From contig CAKSVK010000043.1 of NCBI GenBank assembly GCA_934502905.1, positions 1 through 21,970 on the forward strand: a DNA stretch of 21,970 bases. The letters are read 5' to 3'. This stretch comes from an uncultured Chitinophagaceae bacterium (lineage in GTDB: Bacteria > Bacteroidota > Bacteroidia > Chitinophagales > Chitinophagaceae). Below are positions 14,594 through 21,970 of the stretch, in pieces; positions within the stretch are counted from its first letter, which is position 1; each line of letters opens with the position of its first letter. A model generated the notes under the pieces. That model ran no database searches. It saw only the letters and a program-made list of their open reading frames with translations, and was not told the DNA's origin. A program made the position numbers and the translations under genes.

Positions 14594-15265
14594 ATGGCTG
14601 TTTTTGCATTACAAAACGAGTTGATTTTTCCGCCCGTAGGCATGGCTGAGCCTGATGGCCTGCTGGCCATCGGTGGCGATCTGTCCCCGGAAAGGTTGCT
14701 GCTTGCTTACCGGAGTGGTATATTTCCCTGGTATGAGGGTAAAACGCCGATGTGGTGGTGCCCGGATCCACGGTTTGTGCTGTACCCCGAAAAATTAAAA
14801 GTGAGTAAAAGCATGCAGCAGCTTATCAGGCGGAATGCCTTACATTTTAGCATCAACAGAGATTTTCCCGCTGTCATCAGAAGCTGCAAAACATCTTTCC
14901 GCCCCGGACAGGACGGTACATGGATCACCGACGCAGTGGAAAAAGCATATATTGACCTGCACAGTGCGGGATATGCCCACAGCGCCGAAGCCTGGCTGAA
15001 TGACAAGCTGGTTGGAGGGCTTTATGGCATAAAAATGGGCAATATGTTTTTCGGGGAAAGCATGTTCAGCAGTGTAAGCAATGCCAGTAAATATGCATTT
15101 ATCCTTTACGTTCAGCAACTGATGGAAAAGGGCATCCGGCTGATAGACTGTCAGGTATATACGCCTCACCTGGAAAGCCTTGGTGCAGAAATGATCCCGA
15201 GGGAATTGTTCATCCGGCAAATGAACACATTGCTACAGGAGGAAGCAGGTCCAGGACCAGTATAA
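14594..15265 (+). CDS. aat: Leucyl/phenylalanyl-tRNA--protein transferase
   Basis: Attaches Leu or Phe from aminoacyl-tRNA to proteins that begin with Arg or Lys, marking them for ClpS/ClpAP degradation (bacterial N-end rule), in the cytoplasm. The 223-residue length is typical. Signatures in order: F-P-P-V, G-L-L-A-I-G-G-D-L-S-P-E-R-L-L-L-A-Y (about 22-39), G-I-F-P-W-Y, W-W-C-P-D-P-R (usually W-W-S-P-D-P-R), G-T-W-I-T, H-S-A-E-A-W, G-G-L-Y-G, F-G-E-S-M-F-S and I-D-C-Q. It has its own promoter, divergent from pfkA. The last 56 nt overlap the 3' end of the convergent pirin-like gene; the overlap lies beyond the conserved core, in a variable tail. Confidence 0.95.
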   Translation: MAVFALQNELIFPPVGMAEPDGLLAIGGDLSPERLLLAYRSGIFPWYEGKTPMWWCPDPRFVLYPEKLKVSKSMQQLIRRNALHFSINRDFPAVIRSCKTSFRPGQDGTWITDAVEKAYIDLHSAGYAHSAEAWLNDKLVGGLYGIKMGNMFFGESMFSSVSNASKYAFILYVQQLMEKGIRLIDCQVYTPHLESLGAEMIPRELFIRQMNTLLQEEAGPGPV

Positions 15266-15938
15266 TGGCATCATTACTGAGCGCTTCCATTTCAACCTTG
15301 CCGGGTTCCCACAACGCCAGCCCGTCTCCCTGGTGCAGCAGGCGATTCTGCACTTCAAATGCACCCTGGATCACGAATGTGAACAGCTCATTACCTGCCT
15401 CCCTGGTTTGATATTCCAGTTCCTGCCTGCCATCCAGCTTGCAGATGCCTGCATAAAATGGAAATTGCCTGCCGGCGAAATGCGGCTGTAAATCAACCAG
15501 CCTATTCCTGCCGGCATCAATATCAAAATCAATAACAGCGGAACTGTGTAAACCTGATGCCTCCCCAGCTATCCGGATTTCCAGGAAATTTACCAGGTCT
15601 TTTTCCAAAGGATTCCTGATGTCCAATTTTTTCCCGGCTTCCATCCCTATCAGGAGTACCTGCCCGGCTTCCACCTTATAGCTGCCATACCCTGCCTCGT
15701 ATTCTATTCTGCCAACTACCGGCAGTATCAAAAGAAAACCCGGTTTATCTGCTGTAAGTGTTAAGCTGCTGCCGGGCGCCAATACATTTTCATTCAATAC
15801 ACGTAACCTTCCGAAGGGTTGTTTATGCGCACTGTGAAATCCGCCGAAATTAAAAGTGCTTTGTATACGCATCGCAGCATTTTCGCTGCATCCTCTTTGT
15901 TCATTCAAAAAAATCTTACCGGGAGAAAACGTTTTCAT
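15210..15938 (-). CDS. Pirin-like bicupin protein lacking the usual metal ligands
   Basis: A 242-residue protein of the pirin/YhaK family, a two-cupin fold; relatives are metal-dependent quercetinase-like enzymes or transcription cofactors. The match is best near 28-60: S-T-F-N-F-G-G-F-H-S-A-H, then F-G-R-L-R-V-L-N-E-N-V-L-A-P-G. In typical relatives the next segment is an H-P-H-R metal motif, then an H-x-D-S turn and a G-x-x-H-S-E motif. Here these places read T-A-D-K-P, Y-E-A-G and K-K-L-D-I, so the histidines are gone and metal-based catalysis looks lost. The start is fixed by a 4-nt ATGA overlap with the upstream gene. Third gene of a dioxygenase/unknown/pirin-like operon. Family call is good; function is not known. 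Confidence 0.75.
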   Translation of the reverse strand: MKTFSPGKIFLNEQRGCSENAAMRIQSTFNFGGFHSAHKQPFGRLRVLNENVLAPGSSLTLTADKPGFLLILPVVGRIEYEAGYGSYKVEAGQVLLIGMEAGKKLDIRNPLEKDLVNFLEIRIAGEASGLHSSAVIDFDIDAGRNRLVDLQPHFAGRQFPFYAGICKLDGRQELEYQTREAGNELFTFVIQGAFEVQNRLLHQGDGLALWEPGKVEMEALSNDAIILVLDLLPPVAMCSFAG

Positions 15939-16432
15939 ACCTGAATATTTTGAATGGAATATATGCTCAGAAATGGCTGAAGCTGTAATTGCTGTATCAT
16001 AAGAGGCTCCTCCATGCTTTCAGTCAGCAGAAGATCGTCGCCAATAGTTGAATACCATATCAACGGATCCGTGCAGAAGCTGACGGCAACTACATGTTGC
16101 CTTATATCATCGACGCCGGATTCAATTATTTCAAACTGAAAATTGCTGAAGCTGAGAAAAGTTCTGCCCAGTTTATTTTTTATATCCGGCACCTTTCCCC
16201 TGAGCTGTAGAATATACCCGCGGGCTGCTGCACTTACCAGAAAGTGTAATTTTTCTGCGCGGGTATCCGCGTTGAGCAGCTCAGAAAAACGGGCATACTT
16301 TTTTTCCGTGTTAAAAAGCTGGAACTGCAATTTAAATTCTTTAAAAGTATCCTCATGCAACATTCGCTCCCAGCCCACCTTTTGTGCATCTATGATTTTC
16401 CTGTAGCAGAATACGATCTTCCTTACATTCAT
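15935..16432 (-). CDS. Hypothetical protein between dioxygenase and pirin-like genes
   Basis: I do not recognise this 165-residue protein. It has no signal peptide, no transmembrane segment and no known motif. The N-terminal half is basic and looks helical (K-E-F-K-L-Q-F-Q-L-F-N-T-E-K-K-Y); the C-terminal half has beta-like stretches (F-L-S-F-S-N-F-Q-F-E-I-I-E, H-V-V-A-V-S-F) and ends in leucine/isoleucine-rich sequence. It starts 11 nt after the dioxygenase stop and its stop overlaps the pirin-like ATG by 4 nt, so it is translated within a tight operon. A second in-frame ATG, before L-H-E-D-T-F, lies 23 codons in and could be the true start. Confidence 0.7.
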   Translation of the reverse strand: MNVRKIVFCYRKIIDAQKVGWERMLHEDTFKEFKLQFQLFNTEKKYARFSELLNADTRAEKLHFLVSAAARGYILQLRGKVPDIKNKLGRTFLSFSNFQFEIIESGVDDIRQHVVAVSFCTDPLIWYSTIGDDLLLTESMEEPLMIQQLQLQPFLSIYSIQNIQV

Positions 16433-16443
16433 ACACCCGGTTT

Positions 16444-17151
16444 TTATGCAACATTGAGTTGAATGGCAAGGTCAAACCCATTGGTTATATTACCCGTAAC
16501 ACTGGCAAGCTGAACACCGTTTTTATCATCGCTGAATATATTGTCTCTTGAATTATAGGTATAACCGCTCAATCCTTTGCCATAACCATTCACCGCCAGC
16601 ACCGCGCTGCCTTCCCCCTCGGGAAATGCAATTTGTGTAACCTTCAGTGACGTACCGGATGCATTATAAATATGCACATGAATATGTGTTGACCTTCCCT
16701 GGTACCAGCCGGGAAATATGGTGGTGAACGTTACCTGTCCGTTTGCATCCGTAACCTGTCTGCCTCTCAGGAAGTGAACATTGGTGTAATTGGATGACTG
16801 CATCTGCATGCCTCCGTATTCAGAATAGTTTCCTTCTGCGTCGCAATGCCAGATATCCACTATTGCGCCTTCCAGGGGAGAACAGCTATTGCTTACCTTT
16901 CCAACCGTGATAGTAACCGTCATCAGGTACCCGGCCCTGTCTTCCCTGATGTCGCTCCTCTCATAGGCTGAAGGATTTTTTGTGGGAAAAGGACCTTCGG
17001 TTTCTGTAGGCGCCACTTCGCAGGTAGCCGTACCGCCGGTAACTTCTTCTTCTGCTACCGTATCTTCTTTCCTGCATCCCATTATAAGCGGAGCTATAAA
17101 CCCAGCGCCCAGCGCAGCAATACCATTTTTTAAAAAGCTTTTTCTTTCCAT
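16444..17151 (-). CDS. Intradiol ring-cleavage dioxygenase, predicted lipoprotein
   Basis: Related to catechol 1,2- and protocatechuate 3,4-dioxygenases, which use non-haem Fe(III) to open an aromatic ring between two hydroxyls. The 235-residue protein begins M-E-R-K-S-F-L-K, a Tat-like start, followed by a hydrophobic stretch and a lipobox L-I-M-G-C (cysteine 26), so it should be exported and lipid-anchored, unlike the classical soluble enzymes. The four iron ligands are visible: Tyr109 (D-A-E-G-N-Y-S-E-Y), Tyr150 (F-P-G-W-Y), and His156 and His158 (T-H-I-H-V-H). T-E-G-P-F near residues 51-55 is another family mark. First gene of a three-gene operon. No other aromatic-degradation gene is nearby, so the substrate is unknown. 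A weak TTAATTTG box lies at 17189-17182. Confidence 0.92.
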   Translation of the reverse strand: MERKSFLKNGIAALGAGFIAPLIMGCRKEDTVAEEEVTGGTATCEVAPTETEGPFPTKNPSAYERSDIREDRAGYLMTVTITVGKVSNSCSPLEGAIVDIWHCDAEGNYSEYGGMQMQSSNYTNVHFLRGRQVTDANGQVTFTTIFPGWYQGRSTHIHVHIYNASGTSLKVTQIAFPEGEGSAVLAVNGYGKGLSGYTYNSRDNIFSDDKNGVQLASVTGNITNGFDLAIQLNVA

Positions 17152-17251
17152 AACTTACCTTTTAAGTGAAAAAATCTAAGGCAAATTAACCTGGAGAAAA
17201 AAGGAAGAAAAATAAATGCGGTGAACCAAATGGTTTTTGCGGCAAGCAGGA

Positions 17252-17947
17252 TTACCTGTTAAATCGTTTTAAGAAATCATCTTCATAACTATTGCCGATA
17301 GGCAACTGGAGGTCTCCGAGGGTTACCACTTTATTCCTTACGATATCAACCCGTGCAAGCGGAATGACATAGGAGCGGTGGATACGGATGAACTGGCTTT
17401 GCGGCAGCTTTTCTACAATGCTTTTTAATGTCATCCTGGCTATGACCGGGCGCTGATCACCAACCAGGTGAATTTTTACATAGTCATCATACCCTTCTAT
17501 GTATACGATCTCAGCAATATTGATCTTAATAAGACTGTAATCGGCCCGTATAAAGAGGAACTGTTCCTCTTCGGGTGTTCTGCCTTTAAAATAATCGAAG
17601 TAGTCTTTTGCCTTTTCAGCAGCCTGTAAAAAACGTTTATAGGTAAAAGGCTTGAGCAGGTAGTCAACAGCATTCAGGTTAAAGCCTTCCACGGCATATT
17701 CACTGTAAGCTGTTGTAAAGATAGCCATCGCATCCTGGGGTATCGCCTTGTATAATTCTATACCGCTCAGCGAAGGCATGTTAATGTCGAGAAAGATCAG
17801 GTCTACGGGAAACTTACGCAGGTACTTAAGCGCTTCCGTAGGCTGATTGAATAATTTCTGCATTTCAATAAACCCGGTCCTTACCGCAAAATTCTCCACC
17901 ACATTCAGGGCCGGCAACTCATCATCTATGGCAACTGCGCTTATCAT
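17252..17947 (-). CDS. LytTR-family response regulator
   Basis: The DNA-binding partner of the kinase encoded just upstream. The 231 residues contain a receiver domain (1-120: acidic pair Asp8-Asp9, phosphoacceptor Asp54 in L-I-F-L-D-I-N-M-P, and K-P-F-T near the end) and a C-terminal LytTR DNA-binding domain (about 130-231: I-V-Y-I-E-G-Y-D-D-Y-V-K-I-H, then F-I-R-I-H-R-S-Y-V-I, then L-P-I-G-N-S-Y). All phosphorylation residues are present. The start overlaps the kinase stop by 4 nt (ATGA), so the pair is translationally coupled. Direct targets are unknown; LytTR sites are short imperfect direct repeats and I found none that could be assigned with confidence here. Confidence 0.95.
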   Translation of the reverse strand: MISAVAIDDELPALNVVENFAVRTGFIEMQKLFNQPTEALKYLRKFPVDLIFLDINMPSLSGIELYKAIPQDAMAIFTTAYSEYAVEGFNLNAVDYLLKPFTYKRFLQAAEKAKDYFDYFKGRTPEEEQFLFIRADYSLIKINIAEIVYIEGYDDYVKIHLVGDQRPVIARMTLKSIVEKLPQSQFIRIHRSYVIPLARVDIVRNKVVTLGDLQLPIGNSYEDDFLKRFNR

Positions 17948-19068
17948 TTCAATTGTAATGCAAGGGAAACGGTGAAATCTGCCGGCGTATCCATCACAAT
18001 AAGCTCGTGTGCCCGGGGATACATTAACTCCAACCTGCTCTTTGCATTCTCAATACCTACCCCCCTGCTTTCCGGCGCCTGTATCCTGACTTTCCGGTTA
18101 TGAACCTTCATAAGCAATACCGCATCTTTTACTTCGATAAAGATCTCTATCCGCATCTCCTCTTCCGCATTCACACCGTATTTGAATGCGTTCTCTACAA
18201 ATGTAATCAAAATCAGCGGCGCAATGGTCAGCCCGGATGTATTGCCTTTTATGCTAAAAGACACCGGCACTTCGTTGCCAAAACGCAACGCCTGCAGCTC
18301 AATAAAATCAGTAATATAGTTGAGCTCTTTGTCCAGGGGCACATACGTATTTTCCGCATCATACAATATGTATCGCATCATTTCAGAAAGCTTTACCACT
18401 GCATTTGCAGTATCATCGGACCTTGAGATAGCCAGGGAATAAATGCTGTTAAGCGTATTGAACAGGAAATGCGGGTTCACCTGTGCCCGGAGGTATGAAA
18501 GCTCCGTTTGAAGCTTCTCTTTTTCGGTGTGCAGCAGTCTTTCACGGATGCGTAACAGCAACGAAAAGAAAAATGCTGCCAGGAAAAGAAAAATATGTTG
18601 CCTGAAATTACCGAACAGGTTGTTTCCCGGATCTGAAAAAACTCCGGGCGGCGGAGGCATCCTTTGGACAGAATTATGCTCCGGGGGAGGTAACGGCATC
18701 ATCCCAGGGGAAGGGTTCTCCCCGGGAGGTACCCGGAAGCTTCTCCCCTCTTTCGGCGGAGGGTGCACCGAACGTGTAACCGGGAACAGCATGCCCGGTG
18801 CCGCCATTGTAACGCCAAAGCAGGCTACTACCACCAACGCGTACCCTACATATTTTTTAGAAAAGTAGAGCCAGGGAATAAGGTAATAAAAGTTCAGGTA
18901 AAAAAAACCTATCAGCAAGGCATACCTTGCAAGCTCTCTGTGGGAGTTCTTATTCCGGAAAAAAGCAACAGGATCATTAGGACCATCGGGTGAAAAAAAG
19001 AAGGGTAAGCTTAAAAAGATCAGGCAACACAGCATATGCACTCCTATCTGAATACCTTTTCTTTTCAT
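17944..19068 (-). CDS. LytS/YehU-like sensor histidine kinase with proline-rich periplasmic loop
   Basis: An inner-membrane histidine kinase paired with the LytTR regulator downstream. I chose the ATG at 19068 (M-K-R-K-G-I-Q-I-G-V-H-M), giving 374 residues; the frame also opens at 19107, but the extra 13 residues look like leader DNA. Four hydrophobic segments are seen (about 9-25, 49-70, 74-95 and 158-172). Between the third and fourth lies a roughly 60-residue loop with about 18 prolines, placed outside the membrane by the topology. The catalytic part has the His_kinase (PF06580) block with Q-V-N-P-H-F-L-F-N-T-L-N-S holding the phosphoacceptor, and the ATPase block with V-E-N-A-F-K-Y-G and G-V-G-I-E-N-A-K-S-R-L. 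The signal sensed is unknown. Confidence 0.9.
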   Translation of the reverse strand: MKRKGIQIGVHMLCCLIFLSLPFFFSPDGPNDPVAFFRNKNSHRELARYALLIGFFYLNFYYLIPWLYFSKKYVGYALVVVACFGVTMAAPGMLFPVTRSVHPPPKEGRSFRVPPGENPSPGMMPLPPPEHNSVQRMPPPPGVFSDPGNNLFGNFRQHIFLFLAAFFFSLLLRIRERLLHTEKEKLQTELSYLRAQVNPHFLFNTLNSIYSLAISRSDDTANAVVKLSEMMRYILYDAENTYVPLDKELNYITDFIELQALRFGNEVPVSFSIKGNTSGLTIAPLILITFVENAFKYGVNAEEEMRIEIFIEVKDAVLLMKVHNRKVRIQAPESRGVGIENAKSRLELMYPRAHELIVMDTPADFTVSLALQLK

Positions 19069-19154
19069 AGCTGCAAATAACAAATTTGTTTGCCAAAAAA
19101 GAAACAAATGCGGCTAACTACCTTGCAAAAGCGGTAAAATGGCCCGGGATACAA

Positions 19155-19880
19155 CTATTGATCCGTGAGCTTTTTAGATTTTTTCAGGTATCGCACCAGC
19201 AGGTACAGTGCCAGCAGGAGGGGAAGGATGATCATTAGCAGGCGGTTACGCAGATCCGCATCATGATTTGTCAACTGCGGATATTTGAAAAGAAGAATGA
19301 GTGTAATACCGCAGAGCCATACAAACTGGGTATTATATTCCTTCAGGATCCATCGCTTCCAGTTAAAACGCATACTTTTAAACGTAGTGCCTATACCCCG
19401 GAGGTCAGGTACCCACCTGTTGACGTTCCGGCAATATTCATCGAAACCCGGACCAAACTTTCCTCTCAGGAACTGCTCTTCCGCCAACACAATTGCCTGG
19501 TAAATGAACAGGAACAACGGCATCATAATGCCGGTAAAAAAAAGTGAATTGGCGAGGACGCCGACACCCAGCAGCATCAGGATATTACCCACATACAAAG
19601 GATTCCGGCAGTGACGGAAAACCCCTTCGGTCACCAGTCCGTCCGCATAGGGCTTCCCCTCTTTTCCTCCACGCAGGATATAGGCCAGCCCGATGGTTCC
19701 GCCTCTGATCAATTGCCCGGTAATGGTTATAAATAACCCCAATGCAATGGGTATATAATAATAGTGCTCACCAAACACCTGTTGGGAAAAAACAGGCCAT
19801 GAAGGAATAAATAATGCCGCATATAAAAGGATAAAAAGCCAGTTGCGGTATTTAAAGAAAAACCTTCCGATAGAGATCAT
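19155..19880 (-). CDS. Isoprenylcysteine methyltransferase-like (ICMT/PEMT-family) membrane protein
   Basis: A 241-residue integral membrane protein with about five hydrophobic segments (13-31, 42-60, 97-135 as one or two helices, 185-202, 214-231). The C-terminal signature of the isoprenylcysteine carboxyl methyltransferase/phospholipid methyltransferase group is clear: G-V-F-R-H-C-R-N-P-L-Y-V-G-N, then A-E-E-Q-F-L-R-G-K-F-G-P-G-F-D-E-Y-C, then W-V-P. Bacterial members lack a prenylated-protein substrate and are thought to methylate lipids or other small molecules; the real substrate here is unknown. It follows cmoA by 16 nt and precedes the kinase, all on one strand, so it may share the transcript. 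The SAM-family neighbour is suggestive but not proof of a shared pathway. Confidence 0.85.
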   Translation of the reverse strand: MISIGRFFFKYRNWLFILLYAALFIPSWPVFSQQVFGEHYYYIPIALGLFITITGQLIRGGTIGLAYILRGGKEGKPYADGLVTEGVFRHCRNPLYVGNILMLLGVGVLANSLFFTGIMMPLFLFIYQAIVLAEEQFLRGKFGPGFDEYCRNVNRWVPDLRGIGTTFKSMRFNWKRWILKEYNTQFVWLCGITLILLFKYPQLTNHDADLRNRLLMIILPLLLALYLLVRYLKKSKKLTDQ

Positions 19881-19896
19881 TGGTAAAAATTGTGCG

Positions 19897-20637
19897 TTAC
19901 TCTTTCACAGCTATCAGCCCGGAAAAATTATACCATTTAAAAAACACTTCTGTTCCGGTAAACCCCGCCCTGTTGAGCATCACGATGTTCTCGCTCAACC
20001 TGTATGGGATCAGCACGTTTTCAAGCGCTTCTCTTTTTTGTGATATTTCCAGCTCACTGTATTGATTGCGACGTTTGTAGTTGTAATAATATTCGATAAA
20101 AGGACGGTTGAATGCACTGTTCTCCGCCAGTATTTTCTCGACAAGGATCAGGACGCCACCGCTGTTCAACCCGCTATAAATATTTTTGAGCAAGGCTTCC
20201 CGCTGCAAAGGCCGCACAAACTGAAGGGTAAGGCAAAGCACAACAACAGATGCGTTATTAATAATGCCTTCGGCAGCAATATCCGAGCATACGAGCTCAT
20301 AGGAATTTTCCTTACATAAGTGATCCAGCTTTAGCCGGCATTTTTTGAGCATCTCTTCCGAATCATCAACGCCCACCATCCTGGTCTCTTCCGGCAGCAG
20401 GGCGCTCATATTGGCCATAGTAGTGCCTGTTGAGCATCCCAGGTCATATACCAGGCTGCCGGGTTGGGCGTAATCCGCTGCCAGCTCGGCTATCATCCGT
20501 TGGATCTCTTCATAAAACGGAACGGAACGGTTGACCATATCGTCAAACACATTGGCAACATTGGCTCCGAATTTAAAATCTTTGGCTTTCGGTATCTCTT
20601 CGTTAAACACCTGATCCCGTTCTGAGGGATTACTCAT
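19897..20637 (-). CDS. cmoA: Carboxy-S-adenosyl-L-methionine synthase CmoA
   Basis: Makes carboxy-SAM from SAM and prephenate; CmoB then uses it to form the 5-oxyacetic acid group on wobble uridine 34 of some tRNAs. The 246 residues match E. coli CmoA throughout: F-D-D-M-V-N-R-S-V-P-F-Y (31-42), P-G-S-L-V-Y-D-L-G-C-S-T-G (59-71, the SAM-binding loop), L-T-L-Q-F-V-x-P, S-G-G-V-L-I-L-V-E-K, and N-Q-Y-S-E-L-E-I-S-Q-K-R (191-202). By my recalled alignment Arg202 is the E. coli Arg199 that contacts the carboxyl of carboxy-SAM, which separates CmoA from ordinary methyltransferases. It lies 41 nt after pgk and 16 nt before the ICMT-like gene. CmoB is not in the window. Confidence 0.88.
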   Translation of the reverse strand: MSNPSERDQVFNEEIPKAKDFKFGANVANVFDDMVNRSVPFYEEIQRMIAELAADYAQPGSLVYDLGCSTGTTMANMSALLPEETRMVGVDDSEEMLKKCRLKLDHLCKENSYELVCSDIAAEGIINNASVVVLCLTLQFVRPLQREALLKNIYSGLNSGGVLILVEKILAENSAFNRPFIEYYYNYKRRNQYSELEISQKREALENVLIPYRLSENIVMLNRAGFTGTEVFFKWYNFSGLIAVKE

Positions 20638-20678
20638 AAAGATGTGTTTTAGAGAATAAATGTAGTTAAAAACTTAAT

Positions 20679-21878
20679 CTATAGTGCAGATACCGCTGCA
20701 ATTCCGGGTAAAGTTTTACCCTCGAAATATTCCAGCATAGCGCCCCCCCCGGTAGATACATAACTCACCTTGTCGGCAAACCCGAACTGGTTGACAGCCG
20801 CTACGGAGTCCCCGCCTCCTACAAGCGAAAAGGCGCCCTTTTGGGTAGCTTCTGCTACAGCTTCGGCAATGATTTTGGTTCCGGACTGGAATTTCGCCAT
20901 TTCAAAAACACCCATAGGTCCATTCCAGAGTATGGTTTTGGATTGTTGTATTACGTTTGAAAATTGTTTACGGGCATTTTCTCCTATGTCGAGGCCCATC
21001 CAGCCATCAGGAATATTGTTACTTGGTGCAGATGATGTATTGGCATCAGCGGCAAATTTGTCTGCGATGATGGAATCTTCGGGTAAATGAATATTTACGC
21101 CTTTTTCCTCTGCTTTCTTAAGCAACAAACCCGCTATATCCAGGCGGTCTTCTTCACATAACGAGTTCCCGATTTTTCCGCCCAGCGCCTTCATAAAGGT
21201 ATAAGCCATTCCCCCCCCTATAATAATATCAGTAGCCTGCTCCAGCAGGTTTTCAATAATCAGTATCTTATCCGACACCTTGGCGCCTCCAATGATAGCT
21301 GTAAACGGCTTTGCTGAATGATGGAACACTTTTTCCGCACTGTTTACTTCTCCTTCCATCAACAGCCCGAACATCCTGTTTTCCACATCAAAAAATTTGG
21401 CAATAACAGCTGTGGATGCATGCGCCCTGTGGGCCGTGCCAAATGCATCATTTACATATATATCACCCAGCCTGGATAATTTTTGCGCGAAATCTTCATC
21501 CCCGGCTTCTTCTTCTTTATAAAACCTCAGGTTTTCCAGCAGCAGCACCTCCCCTGGTTTCATACTTTCCACCAGTTGGTACGCCTGCGATCCGATAGCA
21601 TCGTCTGCAAACAAGATCTTTGTTCCGGGCAACAGTTCGCCAAGGTGTTTTACCAGGTGCTTCAATGAATATTTATCCTCGGGACCTTTTTTAGGACGCC
21701 CGAAGTGGCTCATCAATATTACTTTTCCTCCATCGGCCACTATTTTCTTAATGGTGGGAACAGCAGCCCGCATACGGGTATCATCGGTTATTTCAAACTT
21801 ATCATTCAGGGGAACATTAAAATCCACACGGACTAATACCTTCTTGTCTTTAAAATTACTTGAAGAAAACTTCGACAT
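20679..21878 (-). CDS. pgk: Phosphoglycerate kinase
   Basis: Transfers phosphate from 1,3-bisphosphoglycerate to ADP, the first ATP-yielding step of glycolysis, in the cytoplasm. From the ATG at 21878 the protein has 399 residues, the usual length. Motifs: [11 protein letters not shown] near the start, R-x-x-A-x-x-[49 protein letters not shown], and the C-terminal G-G-G-D-S-V-A-A with S-T-G-G-G-A-M-L. The frame opens 20 codons earlier, but those residues do not belong to the family. A hairpin at the window edge ends a gene further upstream. The cmoA gene begins 41 nt downstream with no terminator between, so readthrough is likely. Confidence 0.96.
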   Translation of the reverse strand: MSKFSSSNFKDKKVLVRVDFNVPLNDKFEITDDTRMRAAVPTIKKIVADGGKVILMSHFGRPKKGPEDKYSLKHLVKHLGELLPGTKILFADDAIGSQAYQLVESMKPGEVLLLENLRFYKEEEAGDEDFAQKLSRLGDIYVNDAFGTAHRAHASTAVIAKFFDVENRMFGLLMEGEVNSAEKVFHHSAKPFTAIIGGAKVSDKILIIENLLEQATDIIIGGGMAYTFMKALGGKIGNSLCEEDRLDIAGLLLKKAEEKGVNIHLPEDSIIADKFAADANTSSAPSNNIPDGWMGLDIGENARKQFSNVIQQSKTILWNGPMGVFEMAKFQSGTKIIAEAVAEATQKGAFSLVGGGDSVAAVNQFGFADKVSYVSTGGGAMLEYFEGKTLPGIAAVSAL

Positions 21879-21930
21879 AGCTTGGGCGATTGGTTTAGAA
21901 AAATGTTGCGCGGCAACAGGATTTGGGTAC

Positions 21931-21970
21931 AAAAGCAAAAAACAAAAGGCTAAGAAATGGTTTCTTAGCC
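21931..21970 (-). terminator. Terminator of an unseen minus-strand gene upstream of pgk
   Basis: GGCTAAGAAA (21948-21957) pairs perfectly with TTTCTTAGCC (21961-21970) over 10 bp around a 3-nt loop. On the minus strand it is followed by TTTTGTTTTTTGCTTTTG. The gene it ends lies beyond the window. Confidence 0.8.

Noticed and set aside
17224..17239. AACCAAATGGTTTTT palindrome as a terminator
   Set aside because: The T-run lies on the plus strand but there is no plus-strand gene to end; the minus-strand genes would see an A-run.
19069..19107. Upstream start of the LytS-like kinase
   Set aside because: The 13 extra residues are hydrophobic and precede a basic M-K-R-K start that fits the first membrane helix; the DNA is AT-rich like a leader.

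Overview
The window looks like a chromosomal segment from a member of the Bacteroidota, most likely Chitinophagaceae-like (Chitinophaga/Niastella relatives). The evidence is a GldD-type gliding lipoprotein, a SusC/SusD outer-membrane uptake pair, a LytS/LytTR two-component pair, and upstream elements of the Bacteroidota type (TTG about 20-22 nt before TAnnTTTG). The genus is an inference. I see no insertion sequence, prophage, CRISPR array or integrase; it reads as stable core chromosome with a few accessory genes.

Layout. 20-658 (+) is gldD. It converges on a SusC/SusD pair (5627-863, minus) across a bidirectional terminator at 814-844. A tRNA-Arg(CCT) with its own promoter and terminator lies at 5899-5970. 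Next come a DUF72/YecE-like protein (6131-6862, +) and a three-gene ABC importer of the nitrate/sulfonate type (permease, ATPase, anchored binding protein; 7028-9698, +). After a 372-nt intergenic region is an OxyR-type regulator (10071-11006, +) with both redox cysteines.

On the minus strand follow a secreted protein of unknown function (11657-11022) and a glycolytic pair, pfkA (14283-13297) then pyk (13253-11760), ended by a strong hairpin. aat (14594-15265, +) diverges from pfkA. It overlaps tail-to-tail with a minus-strand operon made of an intradiol dioxygenase lipoprotein, an unknown protein and a degenerate pirin-like protein (17151-15210). Further minus-strand genes are a LytS-like kinase and LytTR regulator (19068-17252), an isoprenylcysteine-methyltransferase-like membrane protein (19880-19155), cmoA (20637-19897) and pgk (21878-20679).

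How they work together. pfkA, pyk and pgk cover three steps of lower and upper glycolysis. SusC/SusD import an unknown glycan or other ligand. The ABC importer takes up an unknown small solute. OxyR should sense peroxide. CmoA makes carboxy-SAM for tRNA wobble-uridine modification, but no CmoB is visible here.

I found no clear new multi-gene system. The best leads are the dioxygenase/unknown/pirin-like operon with lost metal ligands, the binding protein with a Cys-His-x-x-Cys motif and no lipobox, the palindrome abutting the oxyR promoter with a possible 40-residue divergent ORF, and the inverted repeats in front of pfkA.
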